This document shows, piece by piece, positions 1 to 8,612 of a stretch of DNA of 64,000 bases. The notes under the pieces were generated by a model, which worked only from the letters and a program-made list of their open reading frames with translations, ran no database searches and was not told where the DNA came from. Numbering within the stretch: position 1 is the stretch's first letter; every line of letters starts with the position of its first letter. A program made the position numbers and the translations under genes. This stretch comes from Chitinophagaceae bacterium (lineage in GTDB: Bacteria > Bacteroidota > Bacteroidia > Chitinophagales > Chitinophagaceae). The DNA is taken from contig JAHBTK010000004.1 of the NCBI GenBank assembly GCA_019638625.1, forward strand, positions 496,001 to 560,000. Reading direction: 5' to 3'.

Positions 1-27
1 TTCTCAAATCAGCAATACCGGTACTGT

Positions 28-798
28 TTATTGTATCACAAAATTGATCTTATCCACACCGGTATTTCCTGTTCTCGGATCGTATGCATACACCGTGATC
101 TGGTAATTTCCTTTTTCTTCTGCCGTAAAGCTACCTGCGAAAATATTGGCCTGATCAGTAAGTTGTAGCGGTACGTTCTTCAGCAGTACTTCTTCCTTTT
201 TTATATAAGCGGCAACCTCAATGCTGTCTGCGTCCCAGGTACCTCCTTTGGTGATAGTACATCCGCAGAGCATAGTAAGGCTTGCTTTAAATTCCAGGGT
301 ATTTTTTACAAGATCAGTTTGCTTTACCTGCTGGAGCGTGGTAGGCTTGATGATATCCAGCACAAAGCCGGGCAGTTCAATAATAAGTCCGTCACCATTT
401 ATATCCTTTCCCGGGATCAGCCAGCATTGTACGGAGCCCCTGATAGCCGCATTTTTGCGGCTTACCGGTGCGGTGACCTGTACTTCCACAAACAGCGGGT
501 CTTTGATATCAATGCTCGCTTCAAAGCATGCTGTTTTGTCATCTGTCAGCCGCTGATATCTTCTCAGCGGTGTTTCCAGCAATAATGTTGTATTTCCTGA
601 AGCACCTGTGGTAAGCCCCTGCGCAAGAATTTCTCCGTTAATAGTATTTGTTATTGTTACGTATGCCCCACCTATGCCGGTGCCAATGAATTTGGCGTCT
701 TTTGATTTAACACGAACCGTGATCTTTGTTGGCGTTGCCTGTATACCGGTTATAAAAGCACATGTAGCCAACAGCAGCAGTATGATATTCTTTTTCAT
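28..798 (-). CDS. Secreted protein of unknown function, last gene of the SusCD-DoxX operon
   Basis: A 256-residue protein with a clear N-terminal signal peptide (MKKN followed by a hydrophobic stretch, cleavage likely after GIQA near residue 21). There is no lipobox, so it is probably periplasmic or secreted. The body looks beta-rich: an early segment resembles carboxypeptidase-regulatory/Ig-like folds, a DINGDG acidic loop near residue 133 could bind a metal, a CGC motif sits near residue 178, and the C-terminal YQITVYAYDP segment looks Ig-like. I do not recognise a named family. Its start lies 26 nt after the stop of the DoxX-like gene upstream, and the same short spacing holds through the susC-susD operon, so it is probably co-transcribed and part of that system. 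The product may work with the outer-membrane complex; this is inference from position only. Confidence 0.75.
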   Translation of the reverse strand: MKKNIILLLLATCAFITGIQATPTKITVRVKSKDAKFIGTGIGGAYVTITNTINGEILAQGLTTGASGNTTLLLETPLRRYQRLTDDKTACFEASIDIKDPLFVEVQVTAPVSRKNAAIRGSVQCWLIPGKDINGDGLIIELPGFVLDIIKPTTLQQVKQTDLVKNTLEFKASLTMLCGCTITKGGTWDADSIEVAAYIKKEEVLLKNVPLQLTDQANIFAGSFTAEEKGNYQITVYAYDPRTGNTGVDKINFVIQ

Positions 799-824
799 TT
801 TCGTTTTTATGTTTTGAGAAATTA

Positions 825-2279
825 TCAGTAAACGGGTACATCCTGTATGGCAAATTGCCTGTCGGTTTTATCAAGCACTACGCGTATGGGATCTTTATTA
901 TCGTTTAAGCCGCTGAGGATAATACGTGTAGGGCTTATTCTTTCATAACTCCATTCAAACTCTGGCTTTTCTTCTTCCCGGGTTACGGCATTGGCGTTAT
1001 TTCTTTGCCGTCCCCTGCCGGCTCTTCCGGCGCCTTCATCTCTCACTCTCCTTCTGCCTTTATCCCATAAGTATAATTTATGATTGACCGTATCTGCTTC
1101 GTAGTGCAGAAAACGCAGCCCTCCTGCAATGCCTGCCAGCTCATAGCTCCTGTCTATCTGTTTAACATTAGGTGTTCCGTTGGTCAGTGATACAGGAAAT
1201 GCTTTATGCACTTTGTACACCAGTGTGCTCCAGTTCTCGAGCACCACGCTTTGCCACCGTACGGAATCCAGGGGATCGTATGGTAGTACCTGGTCTCCTA
1301 ACTTAAATTCTGTTACATTGTAGTATCCCTTTGCATTGCTGAGACCAGGCGATACAGGTATTTTGAGAGAACCCTGTATGTAGTGTACGTCATACCTGAG
1401 CACACCGTATACCACCGTAAAGAGAATAATAAATGCGAACTTAATGCTGTTAAAGATGATCCTCTTTCTTTTTGTATCAGGCGAAGGGTAATAAAATTTC
1501 AGATGAACATCCTTTTGCTGAACAAACAGTTTCCAGAACGCGGCAACATAGGGTATCAGCAGTATGCCGCAAAAAAGCACAAAAAAGGAGCTGTAAACAT
1601 GTACACCGCCATCATATGCCAGGTTCGCATGGGCAATATTAAAAAGCACGCCGGCAGTTATAAGTGCGCCGGGAAAAGTAGTAGCCCTGAAAAACAGCAA
1701 CACACCGCCTATCACTTCTACCCATCCTAACAGTATCTGGTACCAGGTAGAAACGCCTACATGCTGCCAGTATATTTTATAGGTGTTGTAGTCGCCAAAA
1801 TCAGTAAGCAGGTTAGAAAGTGGCGGATAAGGCATTTGCATCGGATACACTTTTAAAAACCCGAAAGCAATAATGCCGATGGCCGCCCTGTACCGGATCA
1901 CCACCCGGGTCCAGTAGTAAAGCAGGTTATAATTTGTCCTTTTACTTTTTATCGCTATTAAAGACCACATGATCGCACCTCCAATGGCGATCAGTGCAGC
2001 TATTCCCCAGGTGGCATATGCACCAATGCCCCAGCGCCCGCTTTCCGTTGTCAGTTGAACCAGGTTGATACGGTAGCCCGCAAGAGATGACAAATACCCG
2101 AAAAAAGACGTCGAATTAAAAAAACGTGTGTACCAGTCTGCATCAATGGGAAGCACAAGGATCGCCACAAATATGAACAGGAAACGGAAGAGCAATTTTT
2201 CCCACCATGTCCATACAGCCTTACCGGATATTACAGCAACCTTCGGCTTATCTGCAAGCCTTAAACTATCTACGGTCAT
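825..2279 (-). CDS. DoxX-like multi-pass membrane protein with C-terminal soluble domain (paralogue 1)
   Basis: A 484-residue inner-membrane protein with about seven hydrophobic segments (roughly residues 29-45, 86-110, 131-145, 180-198, 203-217, 230-250, 278-296). The central part (about 165-245, with HVGVSTWY and NLAYDGGVHVYS) resembles DoxX-type proteins of Bacteroidota. A C-terminal soluble region follows (about 315-484) with the GYYNVTEFK, DSVRW and ENW motifs that recur in the next gene upstream. Odd feature: an Arg/Gly-rich basic insert at about 409-432 that the paralogue lacks. The product sits in the same operon as SusC/SusD; no enzymatic residues can be named. The DoxX label is by resemblance, and HTTM-type folds are an alternative. 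Substrate and reaction are unknown. Confidence 0.8.
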   Translation of the reverse strand: MTVDSLRLADKPKVAVISGKAVWTWWEKLLFRFLFIFVAILVLPIDADWYTRFFNSTSFFGYLSSLAGYRINLVQLTTESGRWGIGAYATWGIAALIAIGGAIMWSLIAIKSKRTNYNLLYYWTRVVIRYRAAIGIIAFGFLKVYPMQMPYPPLSNLLTDFGDYNTYKIYWQHVGVSTWYQILLGWVEVIGGVLLFFRATTFPGALITAGVLFNIAHANLAYDGGVHVYSSFFVLFCGILLIPYVAAFWKLFVQQKDVHLKFYYPSPDTKRKRIIFNSIKFAFIILFTVVYGVLRYDVHYIQGSLKIPVSPGLSNAKGYYNVTEFKLGDQVLPYDPLDSVRWQSVVLENWSTLVYKVHKAFPVSLTNGTPNVKQIDRSYELAGIAGGLRFLHYEADTVNHKLYLWDKGRRRVRDEGAGRAGRGRQRNNANAVTREEEKPEFEWSYERISPTRIILSGLNDNKDPIRVVLDKTDRQFAIQDVPVY

Positions 2280-2308
2280 AATATATTATTTTAACGGTGA
2301 AATGCATT

Positions 2309-3646
2309 TTAGTATACCGAAACAGGCTTGCGTCTTCCTTTGGTCAGCAGGTATTCCTTATCTACTTTGGTCAGGGCTGCGTGGATACTGTCACCTCCCG
2401 CAGTTACACCCCATAACAATATGGTTTCCGGATCCGGCCGCTGAATAGTAAGGCTTATGGTATCTGCACTGTTGCTAAGGTTTTTGAGCGCCAGTACGTC
2501 TCCGGTCTCATCATATGCATAGAAGCTTCTCCCGGCATTTCCGGCTACTTCATATCTCCACGGAAAATCAGGCTCGTACAGGATCCCGGGAATGAGATAG
2601 TCGATCTTCCGGGGATAATTATTTCTGATGCTCAGCACATTCCACTTTTCAAATACAACGTCTTTCCATCTTACAGAATCGGTTAATGAATAGGGGATCA
2701 ACCTGTCGTTGATCTTAAATGAGCTTACATCATAGTATCCTTCCGCTTCTTTTAAACCGACGGTATCAGGATACGGCCAGTTATGGCTATAGCTTTTGTA
2801 TGACAAAACCAGGAAAGCAACCGAAAAAACCGAAAAGCCCGCTTTTGCCAGCACCCGCAGCCGCTTTGTTCTTTTACTGAACACCGGCTGAAACCTGTCT
2901 GCATAGGTCCTGGTCTCTTTTACCAACAGTGCATACAACCTTGGCAGATCGTGCGCCAGCAAAACAAGTGATATCAACAGGAGGTAAGTGCTGTAAAGAT
3001 GATCGCCGATATTGTAAGCAAAATTTGCCAGCACTACATTTATCAGGATAAAAGCGATAATAATGGTACCGATAGCGACCGTTCTTCTCCAGAGCAGCAA
3101 TACGGCTCCCAATATCTCAAAAGCGCCGATCGTCTGGCGATAACCGGCCACTGCTACGCCGGTGGAGTGATAATAGATCTTCCAGGGAAGAAAGTCTCCG
3201 TAAGCAGTATGAAGATCGCTCAATGCCGGCGGGGGGATCTGCACGGGTATCAGCAGGATAATTCCATAAACAATAACACCAAGGGCAAGCCTGTACCGCA
3301 GCAATACCCTTCCCCAATAATACAAGGTATCGTAGTTCTTACGTGCCTTATCCAATCTTCCCCAAATGATACCGATGATCACGGCCAATACCAATGCCAG
3401 CAGCCAGCCCGTAAAGCTCTTTACACCAAATACGGCAAAATGTCCTGCACCGGGAACATGATAGGTGAGTTGGAACAGGTCCTGGAACCTGATATCAAAC
3501 AGACTGACTGAAAACAACCTTTTGTAGTATGTTCCATACAAAGGGACGGATAGCAGGAGCAGGAATACAAAAGCGATCCGGAAAAGTTCTCGTTTCCATT
3601 TTCCCCACCCGGTACCGTTATTGTTTTGAGGGATATTATCAGACAT
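2309..3646 (-). CDS. DoxX-like multi-pass membrane protein with C-terminal soluble domain (paralogue 2)
   Basis: A 445-residue paralogue of the gene downstream: same membrane layout, and the same C-terminal motifs (EGYYDVSSFK, DSVRW, FEKW at about 302-336). Histidines and aromatic residues at matching places (YYHSTGV near 159, NFAYNIGDHLYS near 208-219) suggest a conserved site facing one side of the membrane. The frame stays open upstream to 3763, but that would overlap susD by 86 bp. I chose the ATG at 3646 (MSDNIPQ), which gives a 31-nt gap after susD and a sensible start just before the first membrane segment. Two tandem paralogues suggest a heterodimer or a recent duplication. Function unknown; the SusCD context points to handling of something imported through the outer membrane. 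Confidence 0.8.
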   Translation of the reverse strand: MSDNIPQNNNGTGWGKWKRELFRIAFVFLLLLSVPLYGTYYKRLFSVSLFDIRFQDLFQLTYHVPGAGHFAVFGVKSFTGWLLALVLAVIIGIIWGRLDKARKNYDTLYYWGRVLLRYRLALGVIVYGIILLIPVQIPPPALSDLHTAYGDFLPWKIYYHSTGVAVAGYRQTIGAFEILGAVLLLWRRTVAIGTIIIAFILINVVLANFAYNIGDHLYSTYLLLISLVLLAHDLPRLYALLVKETRTYADRFQPVFSKRTKRLRVLAKAGFSVFSVAFLVLSYKSYSHNWPYPDTVGLKEAEGYYDVSSFKINDRLIPYSLTDSVRWKDVVFEKWNVLSIRNNYPRKIDYLIPGILYEPDFPWRYEVAGNAGRSFYAYDETGDVLALKNLSNSADTISLTIQRPDPETILLWGVTAGGDSIHAALTKVDKEYLLTKGRRKPVSVY

Positions 3647-3677
3647 AAAAGAAGAATTTAGCGATCTGTAACATGTA

Positions 3678-5063
3678 TTAATCTTCGTATCCCGGGTTTT
3701 GCTTAAGTGCCGGGTCAACCAGAATTTGGGAATATGGAATGGGTAAAAGCAATTTTCCGACATCAGGAATATTCAGAACTTCCTGTGCTCTTCCGGTCCT
3801 TACCAGGTCAAACCACCTGTGATTTTCAAATGCAAATTCAAGCCTGTTCTCATCTTCAATCGCCAGTAATACTTCTGCCTGGGTGGTAGCAGTAGCATTA
3901 GGTAAGTTAGCGCGGTTCCTTATTATATTTAAATCCTGGAGAGCGCCGGGTATATCCGGACTGCTTAAGCTTGCTTTTGCTTCTGCCCTGATCAGATAAA
4001 GCTCAGCAAGCCTTATCAGGTAGGCAGGATCGGTACCGTTCGTCCTGTAATACAGGTTGCCATACCAGACAGATACGCCACTAACAGGTATACTTATCAA
4101 AAGCGACGATCTGTCGCCGGCAATGGTCTCGTCACTTAATAATGCCGCCGCCTCATCCGAGGGCCTTACCCAGCCTATACCACCTCTCGATGAATGCTGC
4201 CAGTTGTATGCCTGGGTATTGGTAACATTTAAATTATAATAGAGCTCAAAGATGGACTCATTCGTATTCGCTGCATTATCTGCAAAGAAAGAATTATAGG
4301 CATTGCCAAGGGTATAATTTTGATTATCATCAATGACCCTGGTAGCATATTCAATAGCCTGGGGCCATTCTTTTTGGTATAAATGATATCTTGCCCTTAA
4401 AGCAAATACTGTCTTTCTGGTAGCCCTTATTCTATTGGTAGTTTCTGACAGCAAGCTCTCCGCAGTTTGCAGATCGGCAAAAATTTGCGCATACGTTTCC
4501 TGCACAGAGCTCCTTGGCACTCCCGTAATGTCGCCGGCAGAAGCAGTAGGCTCAAGAATCAATTGCACCCCACCCCAGGTTCTTACTAAATCAAAGTAGG
4601 CAAGTGCACGGAGAAAATACGCCTCTCCTACCAACCGACTTCTTGCTTCTTCCGTGAAAGATGTGGTTACAGGCACTTCGGGAACTTTTGCAATTACATT
4701 GTTGGCTCTGTTGATGGTGTTATAAATAGCTTGCCAAACTGTTGCCAAAGGACCCAGGTCTGCCCTGGCTGTATGCGTGGTTAATGTTCTGTTAACCGCC
4801 TGGCTGCCGGTGTACTGTACATTATCCGCCGATATATTTCCGATCAGCGGAAAAGTAAAACCATAATAGCTACCAGACTGCAACTGATTGTAAATACCCC
4901 TTACCGCCGTCTGCGCAGAATTCTCGTCCACAATAGTCACCTGGTCAGAAGTAGATGTTCTGGGCTCCACTTCCAAAAACTTTTCGCAGGATGTAAGGCC
5001 CGTAAGTAAAAGCGCAGCAACAAGAATAGCATATTGAAAGCGAAAAGATATGATCTTTTTCAT
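3678..5063 (-). CDS. SusD/RagB-family outer-membrane nutrient-binding lipoprotein
   Basis: A 461-residue SusD-type lipoprotein. The signal peptide ends in a lipobox (LTSC near residues 23-26), followed by KFLEVEPRTSTSDQ, typical of the family N-terminus. The helical TPR-like core is recognisable (WQAIYNTINRANNVI near 111; EAYFLRALAYFDLVRTWGGV near 147-166), and the C-terminus has the usual ENRLEFAFENHRWFDLVRTG signature. It forms the lid on its cognate SusC pore and binds substrate at the cell surface. It lies 27 nt downstream of susC in the same operon. No glycoside hydrolase or peptidase is encoded beside it, so the substrate cannot be guessed from the neighbours. Confidence 0.95.
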   Translation of the reverse strand: MKKIISFRFQYAILVAALLLTGLTSCEKFLEVEPRTSTSDQVTIVDENSAQTAVRGIYNQLQSGSYYGFTFPLIGNISADNVQYTGSQAVNRTLTTHTARADLGPLATVWQAIYNTINRANNVIAKVPEVPVTTSFTEEARSRLVGEAYFLRALAYFDLVRTWGGVQLILEPTASAGDITGVPRSSVQETYAQIFADLQTAESLLSETTNRIRATRKTVFALRARYHLYQKEWPQAIEYATRVIDDNQNYTLGNAYNSFFADNAANTNESIFELYYNLNVTNTQAYNWQHSSRGGIGWVRPSDEAAALLSDETIAGDRSSLLISIPVSGVSVWYGNLYYRTNGTDPAYLIRLAELYLIRAEAKASLSSPDIPGALQDLNIIRNRANLPNATATTQAEVLLAIEDENRLEFAFENHRWFDLVRTGRAQEVLNIPDVGKLLLPIPYSQILVDPALKQNPGYED

Positions 5064-5090
5064 ACTGGAAATTTTAGAAACGATAATTAG

Positions 5091-8000
5091 TTAGAGTGTT
5101 ACATTTAAACCAAACTGAAAACTGCGAGGTTGCGGCGGCGTACCAAAGCCGCCCAATCCCTGTGCATTCGGATTAGAGGTAACATTGGTTTCCGGATCAC
5201 CTGTATATTTAGTAAGAATAAACAGATTAGCCGCCACAAAATAGAAGCGAACATTTGTTAACCTGGCTTTTTGGGAAATACCTGCCGGTAGTGAATAGCC
5301 AACCGACAACTGCTTCAGCCTGATAAAAGATGCATCTTCCAGGTAACGGCTATTCTGATCCAAAGTATAGTTGTATCCGGTAGAAACAAGACGCGGCACA
5401 TCTGTAATGTCTCCCGGCTTCTGCCACCTGTTCAGCAAAGTTGCATTCGCGCCGGTTGCCGGGTTTCTTTCTATAAAGAATCGTTGAAGGTTCAGGTTGT
5501 AGTTGCCATATTGAAAAGTGAACAAGGCGCTCAGATCAAACTGCCTGAACCTGATAGTGTTGTTTATGCCACCATAAAACTTAGGGTAAAAGCTATTCAG
5601 GATTTTCCTGTCTTCAACGGTAACGACTCCATTTTCATCCTGTCCGGCAAATACGGGGTCGCCCGTCTTAGGATCAACATATAATTGTTCATACAGCCAG
5701 AACGAATTCAGGGAGTATCCTTCCTGGAGAATAACCCAATCCCGTGTATATTGTGTAATAGGTGTGGGAAGTTTTTCGATCCTGTTTTTATTTGAAGAAA
5801 TATTGAGGTTGGTACTCCAGTTAAAGTTCTTTGTTCTTATATTATCTGAGTTAATGGCAACTTCAAAACCCCTGTTGCTCACTTCCCCGACGTTGGCCCA
5901 ATATTGCGCGAATCCGGAAGATGCCGGAACCGGCTTTTGCAACAGCAAATCTGAAGTGTACTTATAGTAATAGTCGAAGGTGACAGACAACCTGTTGCTG
6001 AGGAAAGCCGCATCAAACCCGACATTGGTCTGGGCTGTTTTTTCCCACCTCAGCTCGTCATTACCTAATTGGAGCGGCCCGATACCGGCTAAAGGTGTGC
6101 CGTATGTATCAGCATACGGACTTCCGCCGGACCATAACCCCCGTGCGGCAAAATCGTTGATGCCGGACTGGTTTCCGGTGAGACCATATGAGCCCCTCAA
6201 CTTAAGTTCGCTTAACCATCGTACATCCGCCAGGAAATTTTCGCTTATCAGTCTCCAACCCAATCCCAGTGCCGGGAAATATCCTCTCCTGTTATTTTTA
6301 CCAAACTTTGAGGAGCCGTCAGAACGAAAACTTACTTCTGCAAAATATTTATCAGAATAGGCATATCCTACCCTTCCGAAATAAGATGAAATCGTATGTT
6401 TAGTCCAACTATCGCTGGCCAAGGTGGATGCTGCCGAAGATATCAGCTTATAATTACTATTGGCAAAACCGTTTCCTTCGGCATATGTATTTTTTAGTTC
6501 ATTACTCTGCAATGTATTGCCAGCCAGGGCTGTAATACTATGTTCTCCAAATACTTTTTTATAGGTTAATACCTGCTCGTTGATCCAGGCGCTGTTCTGT
6601 GTAATGGAAGATATCGCTTTGCCGCCTACTGCCGAGCCTATGGAAGTACCGGTATTCCAGTATTGATACTCGTCGTACAAATTATAATCAGCACTTATAC
6701 TTGAACGAAATTTCAGGTCTTTGATAATATTCGCTTCTGCAAAAACGCTTCCTACATATCGCAGGCTTACCGTGTTCACATCGTAGTTGTCTACCAGTGA
6801 ATAGGTATTCTCCAGTCCGATCAAAGCGCCGGAAGCGTCGTGGGTCGGACTATAGGTTGCATTATTAATAGCAGATCCCCACAACCTGCCCTGGGGACCA
6901 TCTCCCAACCTGGCCTGGTTCCTGTAGCTTCTTGACAAACTGTTGGTAACACCTATTTTAACGTTGCGGGAAAGCTCATGATCATAATTGAATTTCAAAC
7001 TTGCCCTGTTAAATCCGATTACTTTAAAGAACGCATCCTGATCTACATATCCCGCTCCTAAATAATATCTTGATTTACTTCCGCCGCCCTGAATACCGAT
7101 GTTATAATCCTGTATATAACCCTTTCGTAACAAAAATGCCAATCGATCGTAGGTTTTTTGCTCTTCTGGCGCACCCAATCCACCCTCAGATACGGGTCTG
7201 AAAGGGCTCCTTTCCGGTTGACCGGAGTTTACCCAATATTCATGTACAAGAGTTGCCACTTCGGGACCGGATATCAGGTTAGGCAGAACGGACCTGTCTG
7301 CTTCTACCCAGCCGTTGGATACATTGACATCAACTTTTGTTTTACTTCCGTAATTTCCCTTCTTTGTCGTTACAATCACCACACCGTTTGCACCTCTTGA
7401 ACCATATATTGCCGTCGCAGCAGCATCTTTTAACAGTTCAATTGATTCTATATCCGCCGGATTAATATCAGCCAGCGGCGAAGTAGTGCGTCCGCCTAAT
7501 ACAGTAGTCTGCAAACTGGTATTATTTAGAAAAACGCCATCCACAATGTATAATGGGTCGCTGCTGGAATTAATAGAGGTAGTTCCTCTTAATCGTACGA
7601 ATATACCCTCGCCCGGTACCCCTGAGTTGGTAATGACCTGTAAGCCGGATGCTTTTCCTTGCAACTGTCCGTCGAAGCTGGCAACCGGTATTTTGGCTAC
7701 TTCCTGTGCATTTATTTTGGCTATTGACCCAGTAAGGTCTCTTTTCCGTTGCGTACCATACCCTACCACCACGATATCGCTCAGTTGCGTAGCCGTTTCT
7801 TCCAGTTCCACAACAACAGGCTTTATATTATCAATCGGGATTTCCCGGGCGTCATAGCCGGAATAGCTCACCCTGAGCACAACCGGCAAATCCTTATATG
7901 TAACAATTTTAAATTCTCCGTTATCATTCGTAATAACTGTGTTGGTGCTGCCTTTGATCTGTATAGTAGCGCCCGGCAGAAAAGCCTTGGTTTTGTCGTT

Positions 8001-8123
8001 CAGCACCTTTCCCGATATCTCTGTGCCACCGTTCTGTGCGTAGGAATGCGAAAAAAAGATCAATAAAAAGAACAATTTTGTCAGAAAGAGATAAATGCCT
8101 CTTTGCTTGTAGTAATTAGTCAT
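5091..8123 (-). CDS. SusC/RagA-family TonB-linked outer-membrane transporter
   Basis: A 1010-residue TonB-dependent transporter. Order of parts: signal peptide (to about residue 29, HSYAQ), CarboxypepD_reg-like domain (about 33-110, ISGKVLNDKTKAFLPGATI), TonB-box region with VVVGYGTQRKRDLTGS (about 118-133), plug domain with the SusC signature DPLYIVDGVFL (about 187-197), then a long beta-barrel ending in RSFQFGLNVTL. It pairs with SusD for energy-dependent uptake across the outer membrane. First gene of a five-gene leftward operon (this gene, SusD, two DoxX-like proteins, one secreted protein) with gaps of 26-31 nt. No FecR or sigma factor is adjacent, so regulation may instead act through the roughly 410-nt leader upstream. 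Confidence 0.96.
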   Translation of the reverse strand: MTNYYKQRGIYLFLTKLFFLLIFFSHSYAQNGGTEISGKVLNDKTKAFLPGATIQIKGSTNTVITNDNGEFKIVTYKDLPVVLRVSYSGYDAREIPIDNIKPVVVELEETATQLSDIVVVGYGTQRKRDLTGSIAKINAQEVAKIPVASFDGQLQGKASGLQVITNSGVPGEGIFVRLRGTTSINSSSDPLYIVDGVFLNNTSLQTTVLGGRTTSPLADINPADIESIELLKDAAATAIYGSRGANGVVIVTTKKGNYGSKTKVDVNVSNGWVEADRSVLPNLISGPEVATLVHEYWVNSGQPERSPFRPVSEGGLGAPEEQKTYDRLAFLLRKGYIQDYNIGIQGGGSKSRYYLGAGYVDQDAFFKVIGFNRASLKFNYDHELSRNVKIGVTNSLSRSYRNQARLGDGPQGRLWGSAINNATYSPTHDASGALIGLENTYSLVDNYDVNTVSLRYVGSVFAEANIIKDLKFRSSISADYNLYDEYQYWNTGTSIGSAVGGKAISSITQNSAWINEQVLTYKKVFGEHSITALAGNTLQSNELKNTYAEGNGFANSNYKLISSAASTLASDSWTKHTISSYFGRVGYAYSDKYFAEVSFRSDGSSKFGKNNRRGYFPALGLGWRLISENFLADVRWLSELKLRGSYGLTGNQSGINDFAARGLWSGGSPYADTYGTPLAGIGPLQLGNDELRWEKTAQTNVGFDAAFLSNRLSVTFDYYYKYTSDLLLQKPVPASSGFAQYWANVGEVSNRGFEVAINSDNIRTKNFNWSTNLNISSNKNRIEKLPTPITQYTRDWVILQEGYSLNSFWLYEQLYVDPKTGDPVFAGQDENGVVTVEDRKILNSFYPKFYGGINNTIRFRQFDLSALFTFQYGNYNLNLQRFFIERNPATGANATLLNRWQKPGDITDVPRLVSTGYNYTLDQNSRYLEDASFIRLKQLSVGYSLPAGISQKARLTNVRFYFVAANLFILTKYTGDPETNVTSNPNAQGLGGFGTPPQPRSFQFGLNVTL

Positions 8124-8538
8124 GATTGATTAAATTATTAACCAACCGCATTGCTTTTTTTTATATTTTGTAGCGCAATGGGCCGATTTGAGTATCCGAT
8201 ATATTTAAATTGTAAGCCTTTTGTTCCGCCGGAGGCTGCTGTAACAGCTTCCGGCTTTATTTTTTCCGGTCCGGTTTGCTCAGGGTCCCGAACAGCTTAT
8301 GCAATTACACATTGCGTCATCTGCATGAATCTGATTCAAGTTATTATATTTTCGTTTTTAACAATTTTTGTCTGGAAGCTATGGCAATCAACCCGGTGTG
8401 AGGTTACAAACAGGTACGACAACAACAACAACACCCTGTATCAACCCGGGTTCCCGCTGAAAGAAGAGAAGTATATAAGAATTTCCGCGTCATTTTATTT
8501 TCGCTGTTACAGGCGTTAAAATTTTAAAATTCACATTG
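8124..8538 (-). promoter_or_regulatory. Long 5' leader of the susC operon
   Basis: The interval between susC and the oxidoreductase gene has no convincing gene. If transcription starts from the promoter at 8539-8570, the susC message carries a leader of about 410 nt. The leader contains a GTT run (around 8422-8436, minus strand) and a strong hairpin at 8228-8255. The same hairpin is followed by a T tract only on the plus strand, so it would act as a terminator for an RNA running antisense to the leader. Regulatory role is inferred. Confidence 0.45.
8228..8265 (+). terminator. Rho-independent terminator antisense to the susC leader
   Basis: An 11-bp stem (GCCGGAGGCTG pairing CAGCTTCCGGC, one G-U pair, 6-nt loop) is followed directly by TTTATTTTTT on the plus strand. 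No plus-strand protein gene lies upstream, so either a short antisense RNA ends here or the hairpin serves the minus-strand leader. Confidence 0.6.
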
Positions 8539-8570
8539 CAAAAGTAGAAGATATTTATTAGTCTACCAAA
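8539..8570 (-). promoter_or_regulatory. Bacteroidota sigma-A promoter for the susC operon
   Basis: Read on the minus strand, TTTG (8570-8567), a 20-nt spacer and TACTTTTG (8546-8539) match both boxes of the Bacteroidota consensus. It is the best full promoter match upstream of susC. Confidence 0.65.
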
Positions 8571-8612
8571 TTAGTAGAGATATATTTTTATAATATTTTC
8601 CGGCACCTTTCA

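Noticed and set aside
8151..8519. A 122-codon plus-strand open frame in the susC leader
   Set aside because: A strong terminator hairpin lies inside its first third, the composition is not protein-like, and no domain or signal is seen.
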